64,000 nt of DNA from Thozetella sp. PMI_491 (Eukaryota > Ascomycota > Sordariomycetes > Chaetosphaeriales > Chaetosphaeriaceae): positions 1,226,906 to 1,290,905 of the forward strand of contig MU270024.1 in assembly GCA_021432635.1 (NCBI GenBank), given 5' to 3'. Positions within the stretch are counted from its first letter, which is position 1; every line of letters begins with the position of its first letter. The notes beneath the pieces are model-generated. The model had not been told where the DNA came from, ran no database searches, and saw nothing but the letters and a program-made list of their open reading frames with translations. This document shows positions 32,841 through 45,329 of the stretch, in pieces. A program made the position numbers and the translations under genes.

Positions 32841-35019
32841 ATGCCCAAGGCCGGTGCGACGGAGGGGGTGTATAGCGCTACCTACAGCGGCGTGCGTCCT
32901 CATCTCTTTCTCCCGTCGTTGCCTGCTCCAGATCCAAGCTGACCTCGGCTGTTCCGTCATTCTAGATCCCCGTGTGGGAGTTCCAGTTCGGGGAGGATTT
33001 GAAAGAACATGTTATGCGACGGCGCCACGATGACTGGATCAATGCCACGCACATTTTGAAGGCAGCAGGGTTTGACAAGCCGGCGCGCACCCGTATCCTG
33101 GAGCGTGAGGTACAAAAAGATGTTCACGAAAAGATCCAGGGAGGTTATGGAAAGTATCAAGGTACGCCGCTATTGGAGCTTCTATGCTCTCGTTGCTTCC
33201 CCGAGAACCACGCCATCTGACCCTTGTGACCACAGGGACATGGATCCCCCTCGAGCACGGTGAGGCCCTTGCTCACCGCAACAACATCTACGATCGCCTG
33301 CGACCTATCTTCGAATTCACTCCCGGAAACGAGAGCCCGCCACCCGCACCAAGACACACCAGCAAGCCGAAGGCTCCCAAGGCAAAGCCCGCCGTGCCGA
33401 AGTGGAACAATGCGCAAGCCAACCTCTCGCGCTCGAACAGCTTCTCCCAGCCTCCCAAGGCGGCGCCCGTGATAGAAGAGTACGACGCCGAGTCGCACAT
33501 GAATGATGATGATACCCCCGACAACTTGACGGTGGCCTCGGCGTCGTACATGGCCGAGGAAGACCGATACGACGCCTCGCATTTCTCAACCGGCCACAGA
33601 AAGAGGAAGCGGGAGGACATGATCCAGGATCTGACGGAACAGCAGCACGCCGTGTACGGGGACGAATTGCTGGACTACTTCCTGCTCTCTAGGAACGAGC
33701 AACCGGCCATCCGTCCTGACCCTCCCACCAACTTCCAGCCCGACTGGCCCATCGACACGGAGCGGCACACGGCGCTCCACTGGGCCTCAGCGATGGGTGA
33801 TATCGACGTCATCAAGCAGCTAAGGCGCTTCAGTGCGAACCTAGATTCGCAAAACAACCGAGGCGAGACTCCGCTGATGCGGGCCGTCGGCTTCACCAAC
33901 GGGTTTGAGAAGCAGACCTTTACACTAGTGCTCAAGGAGCTCTTCCCCACCATCGACCGCAGGGATGCCTCGGGGTGCACCATCATCCACCATGCCGCCA
34001 TCATGAAGAGCGGCCGTGTCTTCAGCCAGAGTTGCGCTCGATACTACCTAGACAACATCCTAAACAGGCTCCAGGAGACCCACCACCCAGACTTCGTCCA
34101 GCAGCTCCTAGACATCCAAGATAATGAGGGTAACACGGCCATCCACCTAGCGGCGCAAAGGAACTACCGAAAGTGCGTGCGCGCTCTGATCGGCCGTGGC
34201 GCAGCGACTGATCTACCGAACCACCAAGGTGTGCGCGCCGAGGATCTCATCAAGGAGCTGAACGCTACCAAGTCCAAATCCTCTCGATCCGCTCCCCAGC
34301 GCTCTTCTAGCCCCTTTGCGCCCGACTCGCAGCGGCACACCTCCTTCCGTGATGTATTAGGCGAGCCCACTCACGCGAACAAGCTGGCGGTGAAGTACAG
34401 CAGCGAGGCGGCCAACACGGTACAGTCACGTATCACGCCGCTGGTCCTGGAGAAGTTCCAAGACCTTGCCCAGAGCTACGATAGCGAGCTAAAAGATAAG
34501 GATGAGGCCGAGAGAGAGGCCCGCCGCATCTTGACCAACACGCAGGCCGAACTTGCCAACATCCGCGCCGCCGTCTCAGACCTGGAGAGCCAAGTCGAGC
34601 CGGACGATGCTGCTGCCAAGATCAGCCACGAGGCGACCCGCATGCAGGAAAAGGTGAAAGGCCTGGTCGCCGCCCAGAGCCGCGTCCTAACCTACCACGA
34701 CGTCAAGGTCGGGCTCCAAGACATGTCCAATGGAGCTACCGACACGGAGTCCCCCGAGGAGCGGCTTAGACTCAGCCGGGAGCTCCAAGCGCTGCTGCTG
34801 GACCTCCGGGCCGCCGAGGCCGAGTACGTCGAGGCGCGCAGCATGGTTGGCACCGGCGATCGGATCGACAAGTACCGCCGCCTGCTCAAGAGCTGCCTGG
34901 GCCCTGAGGACCAGGAGATGCTCGACGCGAACCTCGAAGACATGATCAAGATGATGGAGGACGAGTCATCCCTCGCCGCCCCATCCGGCGGCGATGCTAT
35001 GGATGTCTCCGCTGTTTGA
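32841..35019 (+). CDS. MBP1: APSES/ankyrin transcription factor, Mbp1/Res type
   Basis: DNA-binding subunit of the MBF/SBF-like complex that times G1/S transcription, acting in the nucleus with a Swi6-like partner. Three exons, 32841-32891, 32966-33161 and 33236-35019, giving 676 residues. The first exon (51 nt) ends YSG and joins IPVWEFQFG, the typical Mbp1 start. The APSES/KilA-N domain spans about 18-100 ([40 protein letters not shown]). A disordered linker holds a basic HRKRKRED stretch. Ankyrin repeats run from about 259 to 405 ([43 protein letters not shown]). A coiled coil covers about 440-640. Length, domain order and intron placement fit the family. A high-confidence host regulatory gene. 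Confidence 0.96.
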
Positions 35020-38000
35020 TCTGTCTACGCCATCCGAGGGGACCGACGTGCGCACTGACGGCACCCCCCCCCTACGCCCCTTGTGTGCTTGCCATGCTTA
35101 TGGCAGATTCTCTGTGAGCATAATGTTGATCATGTTTCTACCACGACTGAGAGAGTCTACGGGTACGGGGAAGGCAAGAAAAAAAATGTTCTTTTGGTGT
35201 CTAATGGTCCGATTTTACCCTGCCTAGTGCAACGATCACTAGGCGTCCCACGGGCGGATGTGTCTACCGCTCAGGGCCGCTTACGGGAGAAGGATTATAC
35301 TTACGAGGGGAGAGAAGATCTGCGGAGGATTCAATGCGACCAGAAGTGGAGGCAGCCGCTCGCGCAGCTCTCCTGTTCTATGATGTAGTAGTATATAGTC
35401 AGGCGTCTGGTGTCTGAGCTGATGTGTGCCTACGGCCAGGTTTCCCCTGGGCCCCGTTTCGTGCAGCCTTACGAATGAAATATCATGATAGTGACTCATG
35501 ACTCCAGTGACGGGCAACTCGGTGATCTTACGAACGGCAAGGTGTAAGCCCCGATGTGTCTCCTCCCGTCGTCGCCAACGCTCGGCTGCGCGGAGAGGAG
35601 TGCATGTGCGTGCCTCTTTGCTGGTCTCACGGTCTCACCTCAGTGGCATCGCCCCTACGCGGCGAGAGCCTACGCTGGTAGGCCAGCTCATAACCCGATA
35701 TTAAAATTAGCATAGCCACTCTGGTCCAACGCAAGCGGCACCCACGAGAGCTCTCCCGCCAGAGTCTCCGAGCCGATCAATCCCGTGCGGCCTGTGGGGG
35801 CCGACACGAGGTAGCACAGAAGCAAGAAGCGCCCGGTGACCCCCCCGAGTAATCTCCTCCCGTCGAGCCGAGACGCCCATCTGGGTCAGGCCGGGCTGGC
35901 GAGGAGCTTGGCTAACTCCCTAAACTGGTAGTATCCCTCGAGGGCTAGCGGGCGGGGATGACAACACGAAGAGGCTTCTCGCGCAACGCGGGCCACGGGA
36001 TGTTGGCATCGCAGACATGTGTGGTCAGGGTGATACGGCTGTTGCATCTCTCGAACCAGAGACGGCGACGAGGATGTGGTATGACCACCCCTCGAGCGTC
36101 GGGTGCGAAGCATTCGGCGTATCAGAGATGCTCACGTCAACCGAGAGGACCTTCGCGCGAGGAACTTGGCGAGGCAAGATCTAATCAGCGATAGGGTAGC
36201 TTGAGCTCTCCACTTGCAGGGGGAGTGCGGCCGAGAGGGTCGGGATCTGCTAGGGCTTCTCGCACTTGTGACACATCACGAACAAAGGCTGCCTCGTTCT
36301 CCTTGAGGCTCTGCGCAGGACCGCGGTGTCGATGCCGACGATGCCGCGTGTGCCACCCCCGACGATAGCGTGTACCCCATGTCGTAGCCCGAGACAGGCA
36401 GGCCAGCTCCAGAAGCTCGTATTTCCTTTGCTCTCAGCCAGCAGAATCGCCACCCCTGGGTTCGCGGGCCGGGTCACTTGGCGCCTTTCTCAATGCGACG
36501 ACGCCGTGGTTGAGACGCCACGGGATACCGAGGCGGTGAAAGGAGCAAGGTCGAATAAGCGGCGGGGACACCCGCCGCGAGCGACGCTGGGGCGAGGCTG
36601 GCTGTGTGCCGTGAGAGGAAGCAATATGCTGGTAGATGGCTAGCTGATCCAGCCAGCGTCACCGCAACCCTGCGTTGGTTTTGGGTCATGGGGGCCGGGC
36701 GCCCGGTTGGCGCCCCGGAAAACTTATTTAGTCCGTTCGAAGCGGGAAACCTGCCCGCTATCAATTTCGATGGCGACAAATTGTGAATCTCCATGGGCCT
36801 CGCAGTGTAAGCTGATGAGGACGGGGAGGATGACGGCGACTGGCCCACGGTGGTGCGCCGTCTAGGTTCGGTGCCTGGTCCGAGATGCGAGGTGAAGGCA
36901 AGAAAGGCGAGCCTCATACGGACTTCGGGTGGTCCCTAGACAATTCCAAATACGTCGAGGAAAAAAAGAAATATGGGAATTCCCTAGCCTGGCAGGATGG
37001 GAAGTGGGAGGGCTGGTCATCCTCTGTTGCTGTCAGAAAGGGGTACACGGGGGGGAGGCCTTCATGCGCCAACGGTTGGTGTCGTTTGTACAGCTACAAA
37101 CGAGTACCTTCGCTTTGCCTTACCTAACCAAGACCGTTGGACCGCCAATCGCCCAACCGATAGGACCGCGCGGGACGCTGCACTCTGCGCTTCTTTGCCC
37201 TAGTTAGCGCGGCTCGCAGTGGTGCAGTTTGCTGCAGCCCGCGCCAATCCGTCAGGAGGGCACAGTTGTTCGGGCATCGCCCCGATGCCAGACTGAGGGC
37301 AGGATTCGTGATCCTTGATGCCACACTGGTTTAAACCCGAGAGCAGCGCCTCGTATCCTGACCACTCAGGGCGAGGATCAGCCCATCCCAGCTCCCAGCT
37401 ACCGGTACGGTTTTCTTGCCTTCTGTCGCTGGGCAGGATAGCAGAACGGGAGAAGGCTGAGACAGAAGAGCACAGCCGTTCTGCCCAGCTGGTTGGATAC
37501 CGGTCCATCGGATGTCGGCTGGGCGGCCTGGAGTAAGACCCAACGGCCGTCCAACCACATTTGGCGGAGCGAAGAGCGCCGACCGAAATGCGATCTGGAG
37601 GCGCTGCGCGACCGGAGCGCGTGGGCGTCGTAATTCGGCCTGTCGATCACGAAGTTATGAAGCTCGGTGCCTTGTTTTTCCCAAGCGCGCGCTGCCGGCT
37701 GGGCGCAGGCCAAGTCTGCTGTAGGCTGGTCAAAAAATTTTCAGGTGGTGGTGGCAATAGGTATACGCACATCTAAGGCGGCGGCTGATCGAGGCCCCCT
37801 TGTTACTAGCTTAAGGGGCCAAGCCCAAAATAGACCTCGCCTCAATGGCGGTGTCTTCGAGGGGACTAAACCGCATGAATATCCGAGCACAACCGGAACA
37901 CTGCGACAGAGGAGGAGGAGGAGGGAGAAGTCGTCGCGGCAACGAAGGGGAAGAGGCAGATTACTGTCAGGCCTGTCGGCCCAATGCCCTTGTACATGTA

Positions 38001-41000
38001 CCTGTTCCCCCTGGGCCGGCCTTGCCCCAAGTTGGAAGGATCATCGCGTCGGCTGCGGGAGAGCGAACTTTCTGACATGGTCGAGATCCGCGGAAACTGG
38101 GAGGATTGGAAGGCAGGGCTCCTCGCTCCAACATAGAAACCGCTTGCTTCGTCTCAGAATGGCATCTCACTTAGGACGCCGTTGTGGCTAGAGACCCTTG
38201 CATGGCCACTGCCTAAATTCGTTTACCTACATAGGTTCGGCGATGACACATGGGTCTCCTCTGGCGAAGGCGGGGAGCATGCTGGCAGTCCGGTGGGCTT
38301 TTAATTCCTGACAGGCATCCGATCTCCGTCATCCCGTAGGGCTGAAGGATTGACACTGGGGTTGTGAGGACCGCAGGGGGGGCCTGTCAAGTCGCGGAAG
38401 GCGGCAGGAGGCATTCGGCCAGGCGATTGGCGATGGGACGTGATGGAGGCCCAGGATTGTGCTCGGCCTGCATCGATCCGAGGCCCTCGTGAGGACAAGC
38501 GTCGACGGGCTTGGCTAGATGCAGCATGTGTGTACCTCGTGTAATTCGGCGGCTCGGAACGCACAGTAAGCCTCTTTCTTGAGTCGGGCATCTGGAAGCG
38601 AAAAATGACCAAAGACGGGAAGGTCGCCCGCTTCCGGCAGTCGAACCTGCTCGATCGGCGCGGCGACGAGCCAAGGCAGAGAGAAGATCAAAATCCCGCT
38701 GGAGGTATTCGTCTCCAGTGGACTCCCAAAGCCCTAGGGGGCGGGGGCGGGGGGGGCGTCGCCATCAGAGAACGCCTGGCACACGAAGTATACGAGCTCT
38801 GGCGGCGCATTGTCCGTTGGTTTCTCGGGACTTGGCGATGCCCTGGCGGAGAGATTGCGCCGAGTCCACAGCGACTCCGGCGGTACTCCGAGTTCTAGGC
38901 CCCAGGATCTCACCTTTCATACCGAGCTAGCCTCGGCGTCGTGCTCTGCTTCTGTCGCTGCGCTAGCCGAATCCTCCCGACACCTGCACGATGGTGCTGC
39001 AGTTGGTTTCCATTTGGTCAGCAAGAAGCAAGCTGCCCTCCCGGCTCCTTGCCCTCGAGCGCCTCAGTCCGGCCTTATGAGGCCCGGGCGATGGAAGATA
39101 CCCTAATCTGCCCCGTAATCGCCGGCGCCAAATTGGCCGCCATGCGTCGAGCAATACTACGCAGAAGGGGGGGTGTGGTGACAGGACGGCCAGGGGCGTA
39201 AGCTGGGTAGCGAGAGGCCCCTCTCCAACCCCTCCTCCAGGGGGCCCGACGATGGCGTTTGTGCTGACCTGGGCCCGTCTCGCGCAACTACTCGAAGTGG
39301 CTCGAAATGACTCCGTGTGACGAGCGGGACGGAAGCTGCGGCGGCGCGAGGTCACAAGACATTGAGAGGTTACGCCGCAGACTTTCGCATTCGCCAGGGA
39401 AACGGTGGCTCTGGCCGGCGTCCCGTCCATGCCGCTAGCCATCGCGACCGTTCTTTCCCTTGTGGTGAGTTGCCATGTGTGCCATGTGAGCTGAAAAGGG
39501 AAAGCTCGAGCCCGCCTCCCCCGGGCTAAGGGTTAGAGGCCCGCTCAGAACGAATCAGCGGGGGCAAGCCTGTACCGGGTGAGCTGAAGCCGCCAGGGCC
39601 ACGCTCCCCGTCTGCGCTGCGTGTGCCCTGAATGTGGCGGCCACCGAGGATTTACGAGCGAAATTCGACGAATTCCGTGACTGCTTTCCAGATTGGATGT
39701 CATGCGGTTCACCGGCCCCCATCCTGCAGGCGATATTTGATCTGGGAAAGTGCGTATTGTGGTAGCACGGCAACGCGCCGCCGAAAATTAGGCACAGGGG
39801 TCGGCGGCATGTGTAAGCGGCAAAGCACTTTCTCTCTCTCCCCCCCCCCCCAGCGCCTGTCGTACGTACAGTAGTGCTACATGCAGTACCATACTCGCTG
39901 TAGTACATGCGCGCGCATCGCAGCGAACTCGACCCCTCGACAGAATGCGGAGTGAGTGGTAGCCATAGGGCAAGCGGTACGCCGCCCAAGAGCTTGGACA
40001 AGGCCACCCCGCTTCCCTCGTGAGCCTTTGCTCCCCCCCCGGGCCGCTGAGATTTGTCGGCGATCATCGTTCCACATCCATCCATCCATCCATCCTCTAT
40101 CTCTCTGCCTCTCTTTCTATCTGTGTACGGCCCCGCTCGGTCCGCAGGAGGCAGGCCGGCTTCCCTCTGCGCACGCCATGATGGACGCCACCTGGGCGCC
40201 TCCTAGGCGCTCCTGGGATCTTGCCTCCTCCACATCATCCTCCTTGCCTCCTCGCCGTCCCCCCGCCTCCGCGCGTTTCTTTGGACAGCGGCTGCTGGAC
40301 TTGCTGGACATGTTGGGGAGCGATCTGCTGCGCGGTCTGCACATGACCAATCGCTAGGGCTGGAGCGCCACGCATCGCTCAGCAGCATCGGGCCCGTCTG
40401 CACGTCTTGCTCGCCTGTCGACCCCGAGTCACACCAGTCGCGTCCCTCGAACCAGGATCCGACCCCTGGGGCGACGTGGGTGGCTTTCTGCTGGGGCTCA
40501 CCTCAGCTGAACGCTACCGAGCGCTAAACCTTATCCGGGGGCTGGTCCACCGGCACCTGTCTCTGCCCGCGCTGTAACACCCACCCGAGGCATCCTAGCC
40601 CAGCTGGTGGGTGGTGGCAGCGTTGCTGGCTGCTGGCCACCCCGCAGGCAATAGCCCCTCGGTGCGCAGCCCGCAGGGTCCCTGCCCTGCTGGCTCGGCG
40701 GTGGGGGCAGCAGGTTTCGTCTTTCGTGGGCGCGCGCTTGTCCAGCTAACCAAGGACCTCAGTTTGACGATCATCGCCTCGCTAGTGGGACGGCCGGGGC
40801 GTGCGCCTCCTCCATCGCTAAGGGGGGATCGCGGTCCTCATGCAGGCAAAAGGTTGGGGGAGATTCGGCGATGTGACGAAGCTCAGGCCGTTCAGGTACG
40901 CGGACAAATTTCGTGCCACTCAGCGCGCCCTGTTGGCCCTGCACGTCGCTCGATCGACCAAAGAAAAGGAGCTCCTCACCTACGGTAGGCCGATTTGGGT

Positions 41001-41850
41001 AGGTACGCGTGCGAGGAGGACAGTGCCAGGTATGGCAAGGTATGTGCGGTGGCCCCTAAGCGGGAAGGCAAGTACCGTACAGTACCGCCCCGGACGCTAA
41101 CCGTCTGCTATACGCACATCTGCCTTACCTGCTGCTTACGGCTGGCTGGCAGCCGCGATATTCTGCCCTTCTGCCCCTACGTAGTAGAACTGGCCCCGCC
41201 AACACGCGCAGCCGCTGCTTGTTGGTCGCCGACAAGACCGTCTAGCGCCAAGAGAAGGAGCTTCTACGGGCTCTCGCTCGCCGGCAGCCCCCCCCTCTCC
41301 CCTTGCAAGGCTATCCAGGACTAGGTTACGAACCCGGTGGGTACGATGTCGTTGGAGTCGGAGCGAGCTCCACTCCGACTCGGTTGGACAAGGGGTCCAG
41401 CCTTACCCGGCCATCCTGGCGGCAGGCTGACCGACAGACGATTCCGACCGAGACAGCGCGGGCAATTAGCAGGATTCGCACCGGGCTGAAAGACAGGGAT
41501 CTGGCGGCCTGGTTTAAAAGCTAAAGTACCATACCTGGTCCCGCCTGTCCTCACGTTGGCACCCCGCCCTTATGAGACGAAAGGGCGGTCAGTCTAGGTC
41601 GTCCCTCCTAGTCGCGAAGCTGCGAATCATCGGCCGCCTGCGGTGGCCTATCACTCCTGCTGGGCGGCCCAGCCTCCGTCCAAAGATATCCCGCGACGGC
41701 CATCGACTCCGGCGCGTGGCGCTGGCCCGTCGAAGGAGTAACCTGATTGCCGTCCTCGCATGCGTCTGCACGGCTAATTACCCTTTCGCGACGGCGCTTG
41801 TTGGTGTAGCCCATGCTTGATGACCGCATCCCATCCGGGGGGGGGGGGGG
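35020..41850. other. Gene-poor GC-rich stretch
   Basis: Nearly 7 kb in which I can support no gene. Open frames are many, overlapping and rich in Arg/Pro/Gly/Ala, as expected from GC-rich noncoding DNA. Simple repeats include (AGG)n near 37911-37923 and (ATCC)n at about 40076-40095. The first few hundred bases are the 3' region of the Mbp1-like gene. A non-coding RNA or a short-exon gene cannot be excluded without transcripts. Confidence 0.4.
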
Positions 41851-42278
41851 GCCTTTTGATCCTCCTCCCACCCTCCGAGCCNNNNNNNNNNNNNNNNNNN
41901 NNNNNNNNNNNNNNNNNNNNNNNNNNNNNNNNNNNNNNNNNNNNNNNNNNNNNNNNNNNNNNNNNNNNNNNNNNNNNNNNNNNNNNNNNNNNNNNNNNNN
42001 NNNNNNNNNNNNNNNNNNNNNNNNNNNNNNNNNNNNNNNNNNNNNNNNNNNNNNNNNNNNNNNNNNNNNNNNNNNNNNNNNNNNNNNNNNNNNNNNNNNN
42101 NNNNNNNNNNNNNNNNNNNNNNNNNNNNNNNNNNNNNNNNNNNNNNNNNNNNNNNNNNNNNNNNNNNNNNNNNNNNNNNNNNNNNNNNNNNNNNNNNNNN
42201 NNNNNNNNNNNNNNNNNNNNNNNNNNNNNNNNNNNNNNNNNTAGGGGGCCTTTTGATCCTCCTCCCACCCTCCGAGCC
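41851..42278. repeat. 31-bp direct repeats flanking the sequence gap
   Basis: 41851-41881 and 42248-42278 are identical over 31 bases (starting gccttttgatcctcctccca). Both are preceded by runs of G (G15 at 41837-41851 on the left, G5 on the right). The gap lies exactly between them, which is typical of two contig ends that overlap but were not joined because of the G run. Confidence 0.9.
41882..42241. other. Assembly gap (360 N)
   Basis: A run of 360 N. Nothing can be said about its content, and the identical 31-bp flanks suggest that the true distance may differ from 360. Confidence 0.99.
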
Positions 42279-43814
42279 AGCAGGCGTGCCGGCCGCCCTA
42301 CCGTCATCGACATTACGGCGCCGCCCCTTTTGTGGCAACCGCGACACGCACCGTTTTGTCTCGTGGCTTTCTCACCCCAGTCTGTTCGTGTCGCGCCTTT
42401 GTCCCTCCTAAGCCTAGGTACAGCTACCATGTTTGGCACTGTGGGCCGAGTTAGCCAAATCCCCCCCCCCCCCCCGGTCAGGTTCGTGCCACACGCTCGT
42501 TCCCGTTGCATCCAGTCTCTCTGGTCAGACAAGGAAGCTAAGAGGTACAGTACAGTATGTCTGCATCCTCCTTGTACGCCTCGACCCGCATCACCAGGTC
42601 CCAGATGATCTGGATCTCTCTTTTCTCTACGTCTACACCGCCCCCACCTTTTTTATTTGTCTCTCCCTCACGATCCCACTTCCCGGGGTAATCCTGTAAT
42701 TATGTGTGTGTGTGTGTCTGCGCTGAGCACTTTCACATAGAGCGCCTTCTTCTTCCCGTCTCCTCGGTCCACGCACCATACACTCACAACCCAGACAAGA
42801 GACATATAAGTCCGCCGGCGCTTCCTATCACCGGATGGAACCTGCTTCTCCTGGGTCGTGATATTTAACGCAGCGATCTCCCACCCTGCCCCTGGCGCCC
42901 CCGGCACTCCTACGGCCCTCTTTCTCCTGTGGACGCCTGGGCCTCCCTCTCACCTTGCTCACCCCGTCATCTCGTCATCTGCCCTGTCCCACACACAAGG
43001 CTCTCTCGCTCAGCCGTGACGCTCAGCTCCTGCAAAGACCCGCGACCAGAGCCCGTTTCCTCCCGTCACCCCGCGGTCACTGCAGCTTTCGTATGGTGTT
43101 CGCATTTCGCCGGCGCGCCTAGCTGATCTCCGAAAGGATTTTCCGTGGGCGGAAGTCTTGGTTCTACGTGAGTTGCCTCTTTTACTTCCTTCGCGCTTCG
43201 TTTTAATTGGGCAATCCCGCCCGCCGGCCCCCCCTTTTTCTGCTCATGAACCACCGCGCGGTGCCCAGCGGACCCCAGGTCGGGCTGCGAGATCACTCTA
43301 TTTTTGATCATCTCTTTCATTTTTGCGGGGGTTTTTGACGAGCTTTGGGGCCGGAAGGATCGCAGCCCGTGTCTTTGATTCAGATGCCACGCTCAATGGC
43401 TTCGGTGCCTCTTATTAGCTGCCCTCCCCCCCCCCCCCTCCCTTCCCTAATACGGGCGGCTCCGCTTAGAACCGCGTACCCTGGTGGTCATCCATGCCGC
43501 CAGATGTGTCGTGGGTTGGGGAACCAACCTCAGCGCCGAACCACCCACACTGACCTTGGACAAGTCATTAGTACGCTACGCGCGAACGGGCCACCCCCTC
43601 AGCCGCCGGCCAGAGGAGGGACGTCCTGAACCCGCTGTGTCACCCATCCTTCAAGCTGCCGACGTGGCTGCCGGCGTCAGCCTGGTAGGAGACGATAGCG
43701 CCGGCCACCCTCCACGGCCAGGGCTGACAGCGCAACTTAACCCAAAAGTCAGACACCAGGGTCCCCCCCCCCTTTTTTTTCGCCCTTCGTTCAGAGGACG
43801 CACAGCTGCAAGCC
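42279..43814. other. Upstream region of the membrane-protein gene
   Basis: About 1.5 kb, pyrimidine-rich on the plus strand, with C15 at 42461-42475, (TG)n at about 42703-42717 and C13 at 43426-43438. Most likely promoter and long leader of the gene starting at 43815. No separate gene supported. Confidence 0.45.
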
Positions 43815-45329
43815 ATGCCAACCGTAAAGCTGCCGCCCGACAGTAACGTCACTTCAAAGCCGCCGAACTGGTCAAGCCGCCGACATTACCCCGGCCTGAA
43901 CAGATCCCATATATACCTGGCTGTCGGCGCCTTCTTTGTCCTTTGGCTCGTCTTCCGCTTCGTTTCAGCACGAAAGGCCCGGTCGCGGGGGCCGGCAAAC
44001 CAATCTAGGATCCGCACCGAGAAGACCCAGACGCACGTCCAGGACAGGCAAGCCAATTACCGGAAGGATTCACCGGCGTCTTACACTACCAGGCCGCTTT
44101 GGGCCGTCCGAGAGGGCGCACCACCAGCACCTGGTGCTCAGGAGGAGGAGCCCGAGGGAGATCGGGCCTTGGGAACCGAGTTTGGCGGCGGCCGAGCGCT
44201 CCAAGGGCAGGTCATTTGGGCGACGGGTCTGTTAGGGCCCGCGCTTCCCGAGGGTAATTGGGGGTCCTGTGGACCTCTGGGCGCGGCACAGGCGATGGAT
44301 GGCCGGGGCGATCAGAGATGGGACGCTGCTTCAGGGCCAGGCCAGCAAGCATCACGTGGTGTCAGCATCAGCCCCGGTGCCGCAGAGCATCTCTTAAGAC
44401 ACCAGGAGAGCCCCTCACCTGCCGACGCAGCGCCCAGCGCCCATTCGCAAAGGAGGAGAAACAGTCGATCTCCTGGTTTGTCGACCTCTGCCGCGTCGAG
44501 GAGGCACAGCGAGAGCTCAGATGGAAACTCCGGCGCCTCGCGGAACAAGAGCAAGGCGAAAGGCAAGGGCAAGAGCACGGAGCATTCTGACGACGGCGTG
44601 TTCTGGCCCGGCTTCTCAGCCGGCACTCTGGGGGACACAATGGGCTTACAGCACACCGACGGCGCCGGTATGACGCAGGAACTGGGCTTCGTAGGGGTGG
44701 ACTTGAGCGCCGCTTCCAGGCGTCTGCCACCGCCGCCGCCCATCACGCCTCCGGCCCTCACCATGGGCTCCTTCACCTTCCAGGACCGGCGCCCCAGCTA
44801 CGCTGTCTCGATTCCGCCGCAGCTGGATACGTCCTTTGTCCACCAGCCCAATCCGGACTACTTTGGCAGCTCCACTTCAGCTGACATGACGAGCTCCAGC
44901 CCAAAGAGCGCCACGTCCAGCCCCGGGACAAGGCGGCGCTCCTACAACAAGAGCGTCCCGATCGGGATCCCAAACACCTTATCAGCGTCTTCCCAGGGGA
45001 GCAGCCTCGCGCTTACGTCGGCAGACACCTTCTCGCCCGCGAGCTATCCCCCCACGTCGCCCCTGCTACCGCCGCCGCCCCCCGGCCACGAGTTTGGCTA
45101 TGACCCGCTCGAGTATGCCTTCGACGACCCCAACGCTCCCCCCGTCGTGGGAGCCAGCGGCGAGATTGACCTGCAGGGCGAGATCATCTCGGTGATGGAC
45201 GGTTCCGGTCGCGGATGGAAGCGCCACACGCGCGTCTACGGCGGCGGAGTGTGCCTCGCGTGTGTCGCCTCGGGCGGTCAGCATGGCGGGTTCTACGGCG
45301 ACAAGGTCCCGCCGGAGCAGCGGCGGTAG
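43815..45329 (+). CDS. Single-pass membrane protein, function unknown
   Basis: 504 residues if read without introns. A short N-terminal tail is followed by one strong membrane helix (about 33-51, IYLAVGAFFVLWLVFRFV), basic residues directly after it (ARKARSR), and a long disordered Ser/Pro-rich region with a Lys/Gly run (KSKAKGKGKS, about 245-255) and two Pro stretches (PPPPP). It ends in a compact segment with ISVMDGSGRGWKRHTRVYGG, two Cys (CLAC) and QHGGFYGDKV. The ordered C-terminus and the membrane helix suggest a real gene; positives after the helix predict a cytoplasmic C-terminus. Residues about 93-165 are Gly/Ala-rich and less protein-like, so an unrecognised intron there is possible. 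I know no function for it. Confidence 0.7.
   Translation: MPTVKLPPDSNVTSKPPNWSSRRHYPGLNRSHIYLAVGAFFVLWLVFRFVSARKARSRGPANQSRIRTEKTQTHVQDRQANYRKDSPASYTTRPLWAVREGAPPAPGAQEEEPEGDRALGTEFGGGRALQGQVIWATGLLGPALPEGNWGSCGPLGAAQAMDGRGDQRWDAASGPGQQASRGVSISPGAAEHLLRHQESPSPADAAPSAHSQRRRNSRSPGLSTSAASRRHSESSDGNSGASRNKSKAKGKGKSTEHSDDGVFWPGFSAGTLGDTMGLQHTDGAGMTQELGFVGVDLSAASRRLPPPPPITPPALTMGSFTFQDRRPSYAVSIPPQLDTSFVHQPNPDYFGSSTSADMTSSSPKSATSSPGTRRRSYNKSVPIGIPNTLSASSQGSSLALTSADTFSPASYPPTSPLLPPPPPGHEFGYDPLEYAFDDPNAPPVVGASGEIDLQGEIISVMDGSGRGWKRHTRVYGGGVCLACVASGGQHGGFYGDKVPPEQRR

Noticed and set aside
35020-43814. Many overlapping Arg/Pro/Gly-rich open frames on both strands
   Set aside because: Their overlap in all frames and low complexity are expected from GC-rich noncoding DNA; none shows a domain.
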